In this document: positions 53,631 through 63,451 of the stretch, one piece after another | Position numbering within the stretch: position 1 is the stretch's first letter | Layout: every line of letters begins with the position of its first letter | NCBI RefSeq assembly: GCF_019748715.1 | Contig: NZ_JACLBZ010000006.1 | Span: forward strand, 37,836-101,835 | Reading direction: 5' to 3' | Length of the DNA: 64,000 bases | DNA from: Sporosarcina aquimarina | GTDB lineage: Bacteria > Bacillota > Bacilli > Bacillales_A > Planococcaceae | Position numbers and translations under genes: made by a program | The notes under the pieces: generated by a model | Databases searched by the model: none | What the model was told of the DNA's origin: nothing | What the model saw: only the letters and a program-made list of their open reading frames with translations

Positions 53631-54146
53631 TTGATTTATCCATACGAAGGAAAAATACCTGAGATCGATCCATCTGTATATATTGCAGATTATGTAACCA
53701 TTTCAGGTGATGTCACGATCGGTCCCGAATCATCCATTTGGTTCAACACGGTTATTCGCGGCGATGTGTCCCCGACAATTATCGGCAGAAAAGTGAACAT
53801 CCAAGATTTTTGCTGTCTGCACCAAAGTCCGAAATTCCCGCTTATTTTAGAGGATGAGGTGACGATTGGACATAAAGTGATGCTACACAGCTGTACGATC
53901 AAAAAAGGAGCACTGGTTGGGATGGGCGCAACGGTTCTGGATGGAGCTGAAGTCGGGGAAGGCGCATTTATTGGAGCGGGCAGCTTGGTGACCCCTGGCA
54001 AGAAAATTCCGCCTAACACCTTAGCGCTCGGTTCTCCGGCTCGAGTCGTTCGTGATTTGACCGACGAAGACCGTACCGACATGACGCGTATCGTGAACGA
54101 ATACGCACGTAAAGGACAATTGTATAAAGCGCTGCAAGACGAATAA
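53631..54146 (+). CDS. Gamma-class carbonic anhydrase-like protein
   Basis: Left-handed beta-helix protein of 171 residues (YtoA/PaaY-like). Hexapeptide repeats (ISGDVTIGPESSIWFNTVIR, VGMGATVLDGAEVGEGAFIG) and zinc histidines in CCLHQSPKFP and TIGHKVMLHSC are present. Start TTG 53631 follows GAGGAG. The probable reaction is CO2 hydration, but many members are inactive or unknown. It is divergent from the hydrolase operon. Confidence 0.9.
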   Translation: MIYPYEGKIPEIDPSVYIADYVTISGDVTIGPESSIWFNTVIRGDVSPTIIGRKVNIQDFCCLHQSPKFPLILEDEVTIGHKVMLHSCTIKKGALVGMGATVLDGAEVGEGAFIGAGSLVTPGKKIPPNTLALGSPARVVRDLTDEDRTDMTRIVNEYARKGQLYKALQDE

Positions 54147-54151
54147 GCACT

Positions 54152-54186
54152 AGCACCCATTCTTTTGTGGAATGGGTGCTTACTTT
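54152..54186 (+). terminator. Rho-independent terminator after the carbonic anhydrase-like gene
   Basis: Perfect 11-bp stem AGCACCCATTC/GAATGGGTGCT with a 7-base loop, five bases past the stop. Confidence 0.85.
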
Positions 54187-54500
54187 GGTATCTTATTCAG
54201 TTTCATTTGATCTCTCGTCTACTTTTGGATTCTATCATCTTTAATATAACTTACTACTAATCACACTATGATATAAAGATACACCTGGATAACTACATTT
54301 GTCTCTGTTCTTTAAAATCATTATTTATAGCAATATTTGGTCTTACAAGTAATAAGTTTGGTTAATGATTATTTCACTCGGCTCTGATTTTCTTATGTAA
54401 CTCTTAGAAATTCACTAGTTTCCGAGCAAAATATATTTTCTAATGTAGGATTATAAAAACACCAAGACCTTCACTCCATAAGAGAGATGATCACTTAATT
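54187..54500. other. Gap downstream of the catabolic operon
   Basis: About 310 AT-rich bases with no credible gene. No clear terminator is seen for the symporter gene that ends at 54501; a weak CTTCACTCCATAAGAG-type hairpin may serve. Confidence 0.35.
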
Positions 54501-55898
<1,398 letters not shown>

Positions 55899-55970
55899 AT
55901 CTATCCTCCTCATTAGAGATATAGAGAAGTTTCTCAGCTATGGTTTGCATGCCGAGAGACTTCTGTTTGA

Positions 55971-57572
55971 TCATTTATTTTTACTATACTCCCGAGTAAA
56001 GACTTTACCTGAAGGTGTGCGATAAGCATTGTCTCCTTCAATGACAACATCACCGTTTACAATTACATAATCTATACCAATATTATACTGGCGCGGCTCT
56101 TCGAATGTGGCTTGATCCAGGATAGTATCTGGATCAAAAATCACAATATCAGCAGCCATTCCTTCTCTTAAAATTCCACGATCCTGCAATCCGATAATTC
56201 TAGCAGGTTGAGAAGTCATTCGACGAATCATTTCTTCAAGTGTTGTGACCTTTTCTTCACGAACATATTTACCAAGTATACGTGGGAATGATCCATATGC
56301 TCGTGGGTGTGGTTCTCCGCCCAGTAGTCCATCTGAGCCCACGGTTCCTGCTGGATGGGCTACTATGCGCTTAACTGATTCTTCGTTCATCACGAAATCT
56401 ATCATTCCAACACCATTTTTTTCGTGTAGTATTAGATCCAAAGCAGTAACTGCTTCGCTTTTCCCTTCAATCTCTGCTATCTCTGTAACCGTTTTACCTA
56501 CACAATAACTTTTTTCATCTGAATCTACTGATGTAATAATTATCCCATCCCAGCCAGCCCACTTGGACATACTATCCCACCCTTTTAGAGCGGACTTCAT
56601 TTCTTCAATCATTTTTTCACGTAGTGATTCATCTTCAAGCCGTTTCAACATTTCTTCTGTTCCACCGTCATGTGCCCAAGGCGGTAAAATAGCACTGAAC
56701 ATAGTACTTCCGGCAATATACGGGTACTGGTCAAATGTTACTTCTAATCCATCCTCACGCGCTTTATCTATTTTCTCAAGAACTTGTTCTGTTTTATACC
56801 AATTATCTTTGCCACAATTTTTTAGATGTGAAAAATGTAAATGTGCCCCACATCTTTTCATCATCGCTATAAGTTCATCCATTGATTCTAGTATTTCATC
56901 ACCTTCACTACGTTGATGAATGACCAATGGCGCTCCATACTCTCCCAGTACCTGGCAAAGGGCTTCTAGTTCTTTCATTTCTGCAAAACAACAAGGTAAA
57001 TAAATTAATCCAGTGGAGAGCCCTACAGCTCCTTCGTCTAAACATCTACGCAATACGGCGACCATTTGCTTAATTTCATCATCTGTAGCTGGACGATTTG
57101 CCAGACCCATTACTTCCATACGGATATTTCCATGGGGTGCTAGTACCGCCAAGTTATAGCTAGGGTTATTTCTTTTTATCTTCTGAATATAATCTCCGAC
57201 TGTTTCCCAATCCCATTCAATAGGTGGAGTTCCATTGAGGCCGGCTAAATTTTTCTGCCATGTAGAAACATATTCTGGTGGAAGGGGGGCTGCTGCAATC
57301 CCATCCTGTCCCAACAAGTCTGTAGTGATTCCTTGCCGAACTTTTGCTTCAATTAGCGGTTCATCAAGGATAACTAAGTCCGAGTGAGTATGCATGTCGA
57401 TGAAACCCGGAGAAACAACTTGTTGTTTAGCATCAATGACTGTCTTAGCCTTTTGAGAAGTTAATAATCCAATAGATTCGATTTTGCCATTAGACACCGC
57501 TATGTCAGCGTAGTACCAAGGCGAGCCTGTTCCGTCTACAATTCGACCGTTTTTTATTAGTAAATCATACAT
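55971..57572 (-). CDS. D-aminoacylase-like amidohydrolase
   Basis: Metal-dependent amidohydrolase of 533 residues that in related enzymes removes acyl groups from N-acyl-D-amino acids. The binuclear-metal region VSPGFIDMHTHSDLVILDEP (H-x-H), LVIHQRSEGDEI, LHFSHLKNCGKDNW and VGSDGLLGGEPHPRAYGSFP are typical. AAGGGGA before ATG 57572 fixes the start over the upstream frame to 57590. It overlaps the peptidase gene by 8 bases. It probably prepares the substrate of the following steps. Confidence 0.88.
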   Translation of the reverse strand: MYDLLIKNGRIVDGTGSPWYYADIAVSNGKIESIGLLTSQKAKTVIDAKQQVVSPGFIDMHTHSDLVILDEPLIEAKVRQGITTDLLGQDGIAAAPLPPEYVSTWQKNLAGLNGTPPIEWDWETVGDYIQKIKRNNPSYNLAVLAPHGNIRMEVMGLANRPATDDEIKQMVAVLRRCLDEGAVGLSTGLIYLPCCFAEMKELEALCQVLGEYGAPLVIHQRSEGDEILESMDELIAMMKRCGAHLHFSHLKNCGKDNWYKTEQVLEKIDKAREDGLEVTFDQYPYIAGSTMFSAILPPWAHDGGTEEMLKRLEDESLREKMIEEMKSALKGWDSMSKWAGWDGIIITSVDSDEKSYCVGKTVTEIAEIEGKSEAVTALDLILHEKNGVGMIDFVMNEESVKRIVAHPAGTVGSDGLLGGEPHPRAYGSFPRILGKYVREEKVTTLEEMIRRMTSQPARIIGLQDRGILREGMAADIVIFDPDTILDQATFEEPRQYNIGIDYVIVNGDVVIEGDNAYRTPSGKVFTREYSKNK

Positions 57573-58773
57573 GTGCATTCCCCTTATCATTTAAGTTTGT
57601 TAATGTCTCGATAATTGAAATGTAACCAATAACAGACTTTTTCAGTTGGTCAATTTCAATATATTCATTATCAATATGAGCTAACCTCTCCATAGATGGT
57701 CCAAAACCTATTGTTGGTATATTTGCTTCTCCTGCAAAATGACTGCCGTTTGTGCAAAATGAATAATGTGACATTGTAGTTTCAGGCAAAATAGTCTTTA
57801 GGTTTTGAAAGGTTTTTTCAATAAACGGCTCACTTTCATCATATAACCAAGCTGGAAAAAAACGTTCTGCTTCGATAATAGTCTCCGTATAACAGCTTTC
57901 ACTACCTCTTGAGAATGAAACTTCTGCTTTTAATTCAGGATCTTCTTTCATAGACTCTTTAATTAGTTCTTGAATCGGCTGCAACACACTTTCACGAGTT
58001 TCATTCACTAAAAGTCTGCGATCAAACGTTACACTAGCTCGTGAAGGGATCACAGATGCGCCTGGATAAGGTGAAGAAATGATATCCGTTAATTCCAAAA
58101 TACCCCTGCCCAAAACTGGATGATTATTAGTCTCTAAATTTTGTATTTTTGAAAGTAATTTCACCATTTTATTAACTGCATTTATTCCAGCTTCTGGATT
58201 AGATGAGTGAGCGGGTTTACCAAAAGTTTCAAGCAATATTTCTGCCCTTCCTCGCTGACCATTATTAAGTTGCAAATTTGTTGCTTCCCCAATTACGACA
58301 AAATCTGGCTTATATTGAGCGCTTACATTTCGCGTAGCTACTCCTTCGAAACATTCTTCATGTACACTGCATGACACAATAAGTTTACCTGGGAATTTCT
58401 TTTTACGGTCTTTTGCATAATAGGAAGCGGCTAATAACATGGCACTTACTGCACCTTTCATATCAGATGTCCCTCTGCCATAAATTTTTCCGTCGCGGAC
58501 ATCCCCGCTAAAAGGATTTTTGCTCCAGTTGCTTTCTTGGACTGGTACCGTGTCGATATGACCGTCTAACAATACAGTAGGTCCATCTTCAACTCCATTA
58601 ATAATAGCTGCCACATTACCTAATTCATCTATTTTCACTTCATCAAATCCAATTTCTTCTGCATACTGTTTAATATAAATAGCTATCTTTTGCTCTTCTC
58701 CCGAAAAACTTGGAATCTTTACAAGTGAACTACATAGTTGTACAACTTCTTCAACACGTTCTTGTGCTAACAT
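57565..58773 (-). CDS. M20 family peptidase/deacylase, YgeY-like
   Basis: Zinc-dependent amidohydrolase of 402 residues. The M20 metal motifs are LLDGHIDTVPVQESNW, YGRGTSDMKGAVSAML and VSCSVHEECFEGVATR (catalytic Glu in HEE), and a late CTNGSHFAGEANIPTIGFGP. It resembles YgeY, which in E. coli lies next to the diaminopropionate lyase ygeX; the same pairing occurs here. AGGGAG chooses ATG 58773 over GTG 58791. It probably frees diaminopropionate or a related amino acid from a peptide or acyl form. Confidence 0.88.
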   Translation of the reverse strand: MLAQERVEEVVQLCSSLVKIPSFSGEEQKIAIYIKQYAEEIGFDEVKIDELGNVAAIINGVEDGPTVLLDGHIDTVPVQESNWSKNPFSGDVRDGKIYGRGTSDMKGAVSAMLLAASYYAKDRKKKFPGKLIVSCSVHEECFEGVATRNVSAQYKPDFVVIGEATNLQLNNGQRGRAEILLETFGKPAHSSNPEAGINAVNKMVKLLSKIQNLETNNHPVLGRGILELTDIISSPYPGASVIPSRASVTFDRRLLVNETRESVLQPIQELIKESMKEDPELKAEVSFSRGSESCYTETIIEAERFFPAWLYDESEPFIEKTFQNLKTILPETTMSHYSFCTNGSHFAGEANIPTIGFGPSMERLAHIDNEYIEIDQLKKSVIGYISIIETLTNLNDKGNAHV

Positions 58774-58803
58774 TTTCTTGACTCCCTTCACGATGATTAG
58801 TAA

Positions 58804-60033
58804 TTATTGAACGGGCAAAAACCCATCCCACACAATTTTACGGTAGTTTTCTTCGTCTGTATCACCTTCAGTATTGATTACTAAGATTCGGGCGTTCTCA
58901 TCAAGCCCTAACTCATCATTCAAAGAAAGATCTTTCATAAACTTTCTCAAGTAATAAACAACTCCTAAAGTAACAGAACCTGATTCGCCTGAAATTACGG
59001 AAGGATCACCTTTTAGAGGATTACCGTATACCCTCATTCCGACTGTTGCAATAGCGTCATCGCAAGACAATACTCCAGTTGAGTAACTTCTCAATAATTT
59101 AAACGCCTCGGTATTAGGCTCTCCACAAGCCAATCCTGCCATTTCTGTAGACATTGCTCCCCCTACAAATTCTCGTTCACCCTTTTCAGTAAGAAAAGAT
59201 TGATAGAAACAGTCAGCTTGATTGGGTTCTACGATGATTATTTTCGGTGCTTGCTCACCATAAACCTGTAATATATATCCTGCTATCCCTGCGGCAAATG
59301 AACCTACACCTGCTTGTAGAAAGAGATGAGTAGGTGGTTGTTCTGATGTTTGATTCCATTGCTCAACAATTTCATGAGCCATGGCAGAATACCCTTGCAT
59401 GATCCAGAGTGGTATTTCATGATAGCCTTCCCATGCTGTATCTTGAACCATAATCCAACCATTTTTTTCAGCCAGCCTTGCACAAATTCTAACAGTATCA
59501 TCATAGTTCACATCTTGAATATCGGCCAATGCTCCTTCGCTCCGTATCGCTTCTAAGCGTTGTAGCGACGACCCCTTGGGCATATAGATAACCGATTTGA
59601 ACCCCAACTCCCTTGCAGCCCATGCAACCCCTCTGCCATGATTCCCATCTGTTGCTGAAATAAAAGTTAGATCGCCAAGCCTGGCTTTCACTGATGGATC
59701 TTTTAATTTATCAAAGGATAAGTTTTCAATTTCCTCTCCTAATTGTTTTGCAATATACATTGCAATTGCATAAATTCCGCCTAATACTTTAAATGCATTT
59801 AATCCAAATCTTTGGGATTCATCCTTAGTTTGTATCATTGAAACATCCAAGTAACTTGCTAGGCGTGATAAACTATAGAGTGGTGTATGTGTATAAGATG
59901 GATGGGTTTGTTGGAATTTCAAGATATTTTGGATATTCTTTATCTCGAAGTTATCTAAGTCACCTTTATTTATTTCGTTGTTTTTAAATTTATTTTTCAC
60001 CCATTTGATTAGTTGCTTATCTTTAACCGTCAT
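58804..60033 (-). CDS. dpaL: Diaminopropionate ammonia-lyase
   Basis: PLP enzyme that splits 2,3-diaminopropionate to pyruvate and two ammonia through 2-aminoacrylate. The PLP-lysine is Lys82 in RFGLNAFKVLGGIYA. The phosphate-binding glycines are in SATDGNHGRGVAWAARELG, and the late GESGSVTLGVVYYL block is also typical. Its 409 residues match YgeX/DpaL (about 400). GGGAGG precedes ATG 60033. It is the first intact gene of the operon; the second enzyme is 30 bases downstream. Confidence 0.94.
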   Translation of the reverse strand: MTVKDKQLIKWVKNKFKNNEINKGDLDNFEIKNIQNILKFQQTHPSYTHTPLYSLSRLASYLDVSMIQTKDESQRFGLNAFKVLGGIYAIAMYIAKQLGEEIENLSFDKLKDPSVKARLGDLTFISATDGNHGRGVAWAARELGFKSVIYMPKGSSLQRLEAIRSEGALADIQDVNYDDTVRICARLAEKNGWIMVQDTAWEGYHEIPLWIMQGYSAMAHEIVEQWNQTSEQPPTHLFLQAGVGSFAAGIAGYILQVYGEQAPKIIIVEPNQADCFYQSFLTEKGEREFVGGAMSTEMAGLACGEPNTEAFKLLRSYSTGVLSCDDAIATVGMRVYGNPLKGDPSVISGESGSVTLGVVYYLRKFMKDLSLNDELGLDENARILVINTEGDTDEENYRKIVWDGFLPVQ

Positions 60034-60045
60034 TTTAATTCCTCC

Positions 60046-60400
60046 CTATTCTTTAGCGACAATGGTCTCAATTTCAATTAACGCTGATTTCTGAAGAGCA
60101 CTTACTTCTACACAACTTCTATCAGGTCGATGACTTGTAAAATATGAAGAATATATAGTATTCACAATTTCAAAATCATACATCGAAGATAAATAAATTG
60201 TTGTTTTAATAACATTATTTAATAATAATTTTTGATCAGTTAAAAACAACTTTATGTTCGACAATACCTGTTCAGTTTATCTCGGTTACATTTGGATTAA
60301 TAGGTAACATTCCCGATAAATAGATTACCCTGTTAAAATCAATCGCTTGTGAATAAGGCCCGACCGCTGTCGGTGCAAATTTACTTGTTAATACATCCAT
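60046..60400 (-). pseudogene. RidA-like imine deaminase gene, broken
   Basis: RidA removes the reactive 2-aminoacrylate/imine formed by PLP lyases. The N-terminus APTAVGPYSQAIDFNRVIYL then SGMLPINP and the C-terminus TTIYLSSMYDFEIVNTIYSS ... RSCVEVSAL are conserved, but TGA at 60272-60274 stops the first part at codon 43, and the second part is in another frame (a shift near 60255). The GGAGG site and ATG 60400 are intact. It lies directly ahead of dpaL, so it would have been the first gene of the operon. Confidence 0.92.
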
Positions 60401-60430
60401 TTATTCAATACCTCCTTTGCTTACTACTAT

Positions 60431-60447
60431 TGCAATAACCATGCCAA
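60431..60447 (-). promoter_or_regulatory. Sigma-54 (-24/-12) promoter
   Basis: On the minus strand, TTGGCATGGTTATTGCA fits the sigma-54 consensus TGGCAYRNNNNTTGCW at every fixed position. It lies 31 bases before the RidA-remnant ATG and 146 bases past the sigma-54 activator gene stop, in the right orientation. Transcription would need an activator such as the one at 60594-62348. Confidence 0.93.
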
Positions 60448-60507
60448 GTTCGTAAACACCGAATTGACAGTGAACTTTCGCGTAAAATATAAATAGGTTA
60501 GTTCAAT

Positions 60508-60526
60508 AAGTATCTTATTGATACTT
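60508..60526. promoter_or_regulatory. Inverted repeat, probable activator binding site
   Basis: Perfect 7-bp dyad AAGTATC-N5-GATACTT, 60-80 bases upstream of the sigma-54 promoter, the usual distance for an enhancer-binding protein site. The terminator at 60575-60617 contains the same GTATC/GATAC cores, which could give a second site. Confidence 0.7.
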
Positions 60527-60574
60527 ATATATCCTTTTAAGTCCCTTGATTCGTTAACTTGAGTGACAAAAAAG

Positions 60575-60617
60575 AAAAAGTATCAAAACGACACTAAGTG
60601 TCATTTTGATACTTTTT
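60575..60617 (-). terminator. Rho-independent terminator of the activator gene
   Basis: 21-base arms with one mismatch (AAAAAGTATCAAAACGACACT and complement) and a one-base loop; it overlaps the last codons of the sigma-54 activator and has a T-run on the minus strand. It separates the activator from the catabolic operon. Confidence 0.85.
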
Positions 60618-62348
60618 CAATTTCCTAAATAAGGTTGCTCTACTTATCCCAAGTAATGTTGCCGCCTCTTCTATGTTTTGCTTGTTTTTCTTCACAAATT
60701 CAACTGCCTTTTCAATATGTTCTTTTTCTACCTTCTCTAAGGAGTATATAATAGGCCGCGTTTCATCCAATGCCGTAATATCTAATTTATTTTTAATTAA
60801 CGTGCCTGCATTTTCTATAGTGATGTATCCATTTTGAATAAAATTAAACAAGTACTCAATGAAGTTTTTTAATTCACGTACATTTCCTTTCCATGGATAT
60901 TGAAGCATGATGTTCATTACATCTTCAGTAAATCCTTGAACATTCGCGTTAAACAATTCATTGTATTCTGATACGAAGTAATCACACAAAGATACAACAT
61001 CTTCAGGCCGACTACGCAAAGGTGGAATCATCATAGGTATAACATTTAAACGAAAATATAAGTCCTCCCGAAAAACACCTTCTCCTATTAGTTCTCCAAG
61101 TTCTCGATTTGTTGCAGCGATTATCCGAACGTCGATGGGAATCGTTTTCGTTCCACCAACACGTTCAATCTCATTTTCTTGCAATACACGCAAAAGCTTT
61201 ACTTGTAAATGCAGAGGCATTTCACCAATTTCATCTAAGAAAATGGTACCTCCATTCGCTAATTCGAATTTCCCTACTTTTCCTAGATTGCTGGCCCCAG
61301 TAAATGCACCTTTTTCATATCCAAAAAGTTCACTCTCTAGTAAATTTTCCGGAATGGCTCCACAATTTACTGCTACGAACATGTTGTCTTTACGCATGCT
61401 AACTTTATGGATAGTCTTAGCAAACACTTCTTTTCCCGTTCCACTTTCACCTTGAATTAATATTGTAGATCTAGATTGTGCGGCTTTGAATGCATATGCC
61501 TTCACTTCATTAATTTGCTTACTGGAACCCACAATATTTTGAAGTGCTTTCATCTGTTCTTCACTGGCTCTCTCGGCTATCCCCTGAATTATTTCTACGT
61601 CTTGTATTGTTAACAACAGTTCTTTAGTTTTACCACTGCTATATATAACTTTTTTTGTTACAACAAGTGCTTTTTGAAACAACTGGTGATCAAGTTCGAA
61701 TGTTTGATTCTCCACGTTCTTTTCTTCTAAAATCTTTTGAATAAATTTTTTAACATAAAGAGGAAGTTGCTGATGTTCAGAAATACCTAAAATAGACTTT
61801 GCTTGCTCATTAAGTTCTATTATTCTTGCATATTGGTCCGTTATTAAAACTCCTTCTTGAATAAGATCTAATATTTTAATTATCTTTTTATTATGTATTT
61901 CTAACTCTTCCAACATGTAATATTGATCCAATTTACTAGCTAGAAGATCTGCCATCTTATCCAGAAAAGTAAGGATTCCATCAATATTTTCAAATAATCG
62001 ACTTTGCTGGTCTTGATTAAAGGCTAACAAACCTATTACGCCAACTACTTCTCCATGAATAATGATAGGAACGCCTATTTCCCCCATCTCTATACAGTTT
62101 TTAAAGAACTTGCAACTAACACAGATATCCTCATATCCCGGATTTCTTATAATGACGGGTTGTTCTTTCCGAAATACTTCTTTATAGACAAGGTCGCCTT
62201 CTAACTTTTTTAATATGTCTATCTGCATTTCTCCCGTACACGCAATACGTATAAACTCATGATTGACGATTTCGACCTCAATTTTCAATACGGCAGCTGT
62301 TGCTTCTGCTATACTTTGTACAATTGATTGAATATCCATCAAATTCAT
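60594..62348 (-). CDS. Sigma-54-dependent enhancer-binding transcriptional activator
   Basis: Activator of 584 residues. The N-terminal sensor (1-~150) has three close cysteines C76-x2-C79-x4-C84 and a GAF-like part (GVPIIIHGEVVGVIGLLAF). A PAS-like domain follows (about 160-210). The AAA+ domain has Walker A GESGTGKE near 303-310, GAFTGA near 347-352 and Walker B GGTIFLDEIGEM. A Fis-type HTH closes it (EEAATLLGISRATLFRKLKK). GAFTGA means direct contact with sigma-54. It lies next to, and probably controls, the dpaL operon. Confidence 0.94.
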   Translation of the reverse strand: MNLMDIQSIVQSIAEATAAVLKIEVEIVNHEFIRIACTGEMQIDILKKLEGDLVYKEVFRKEQPVIIRNPGYEDICVSCKFFKNCIEMGEIGVPIIIHGEVVGVIGLLAFNQDQQSRLFENIDGILTFLDKMADLLASKLDQYYMLEELEIHNKKIIKILDLIQEGVLITDQYARIIELNEQAKSILGISEHQQLPLYVKKFIQKILEEKNVENQTFELDHQLFQKALVVTKKVIYSSGKTKELLLTIQDVEIIQGIAERASEEQMKALQNIVGSSKQINEVKAYAFKAAQSRSTILIQGESGTGKEVFAKTIHKVSMRKDNMFVAVNCGAIPENLLESELFGYEKGAFTGASNLGKVGKFELANGGTIFLDEIGEMPLHLQVKLLRVLQENEIERVGGTKTIPIDVRIIAATNRELGELIGEGVFREDLYFRLNVIPMMIPPLRSRPEDVVSLCDYFVSEYNELFNANVQGFTEDVMNIMLQYPWKGNVRELKNFIEYLFNFIQNGYITIENAGTLIKNKLDITALDETRPIIYSLEKVEKEHIEKAVEFVKKNKQNIEEAATLLGISRATLFRKLKKYQNDT

Positions 62349-62640
62349 TTCTCATCCACCACCCTGTTTAGATTTTTTCTTACATGAATCATCTTTGACT
62401 TTAAGTTCATTAAATGCCGGTGTAACGGCAAAAATAAAATATATCGTAGGCGATATGTATATGATAAATCTAAATAAAATCTAATCTTTAGGGCTGATCA
62501 ATAAATCTTCTCATAAGCTGTTTTTAACACTTGTTTCAAAAAAGCTTTTATACTTTCTAAAGCGCTCTTAATTGACATTTAAACTAAATTATAATTTGGC
62601 ATAGTTTTAATGAGTTCATTGTGTTTCCTTATCATCCAGG
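62349..62640. other. Gap without recognisable gene
   Basis: AT-rich with GTAACGGCAAAAATAAAATA-type low complexity; no reading frame of substance. A promoter for the sigma-54 activator should lie in the first 100 bases, but I see no strong box. Confidence 0.35.
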
Positions 62641-63282
62641 TCAGAACACTCGATTCCAAACAGGCGCAAACGGTTTCACTCCTCTGCGATTCATCGGCAG
62701 TATTTTCATATCCGCCACTATATGACTGATATAACCAGCCAGCCCTGCCTCGAAGACTCCTTTCATCGGCCACTCCAGCATCAGATGATGTAAAATGAAA
62801 GCGAAAAAAACGATGCCTAGTACAGAATGCGTATATGACCGGTGCGGAAGAAAGGAAGCGATGATAATATAGCTTCCGGCCAGAAGGATTCCAGTTGAAT
62901 TATGTAAATACAATCCGAACAGTACGACGAATATTCCTGTCAATGTCAACAGCCGTCTTTGGGTAATGAGCTGCGACAGAACAACCAGCGCCAATCCTGC
63001 AAATCCATATGTCAGATCGGAAGTCTGGAATCCTCTGCTAATAGATTGATAGACGATAATCAGCAACAAAGCCACGCCTAATAATCGTAAAACAGTTTTA
63101 CTAATCTGCTTTGAAAGCGTGACCCGATTAGCTGCCAGACCATTCGTATCGAGGTCCGGCACAAGTGCTGAAGCTCCTCCTACTGCTGTACAGAGCAGAA
63201 CGGTCATTGGATCCGATTGTGCCTTGAAGCCGGCAACTGCTCCAACTGTAGCCCCAACAACTAAATGTGAAGTTCCTTTCAT
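62641..63282 (-). CDS. YdjM/YfhP-type membrane-bound metal-dependent hydrolase
   Basis: Membrane protein of 213 residues of the group annotated LexA-regulated or DUF457 hydrolases. The metal-site residues are in MKGTSHLVVGATVGAVAG (His6) and VPDLDTNGLAANRV, and later FLPHRSYTHSVLGIVFFAFI and LAGYISHIVADMKIL. The frame reaches 63306, but ATG 63282 lies behind GAGAGGG. About six helices. Function uncertain; similar proteins act in membrane lipid or phosphate metabolism. Confidence 0.86.
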   Translation of the reverse strand: MKGTSHLVVGATVGAVAGFKAQSDPMTVLLCTAVGGASALVPDLDTNGLAANRVTLSKQISKTVLRLLGVALLLIIVYQSISRGFQTSDLTYGFAGLALVVLSQLITQRRLLTLTGIFVVLFGLYLHNSTGILLAGSYIIIASFLPHRSYTHSVLGIVFFAFILHHLMLEWPMKGVFEAGLAGYISHIVADMKILPMNRRGVKPFAPVWNRVF

Positions 63283-63369
63283 TAAATAAACCCTCTCTGT
63301 CTGCAAAATTCTAAGTTGTACGTAATCTAGCTACTCTTAATGCTTTCCTACTGATCTTCCTATATACTG

Positions 63370-63451
63370 ATACCAGTTGAACTACTCCCACTTTCACTAC
63401 GTTTAGAAGTGGGAGATTCCTAAGATCACCGGCGTAACCGCCAGTTATTGA
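63370..63451 (-). mobile_element. IS605-family right end with hairpin and likely omega RNA
   Basis: Directly after the tnpB stop lies CTCCCACTTC/GAAGTGGGAG-type imperfect palindrome (63389-63419) and a second stem near GGCGGTTACGCC (63429-63442). This is the subterminal hairpin and 3' region of IS200/IS605 elements, where the guide RNA (omega RNA) is encoded. The exact right boundary is not marked by a duplication; I place it near 63370. Confidence 0.7.

Noticed and set aside
53690..54160. 156-codon frame antisense to the carbonic anhydrase-like gene
   Set aside because: Opposite hexapeptide repeats; no RBS; composition is that of a mirror frame.
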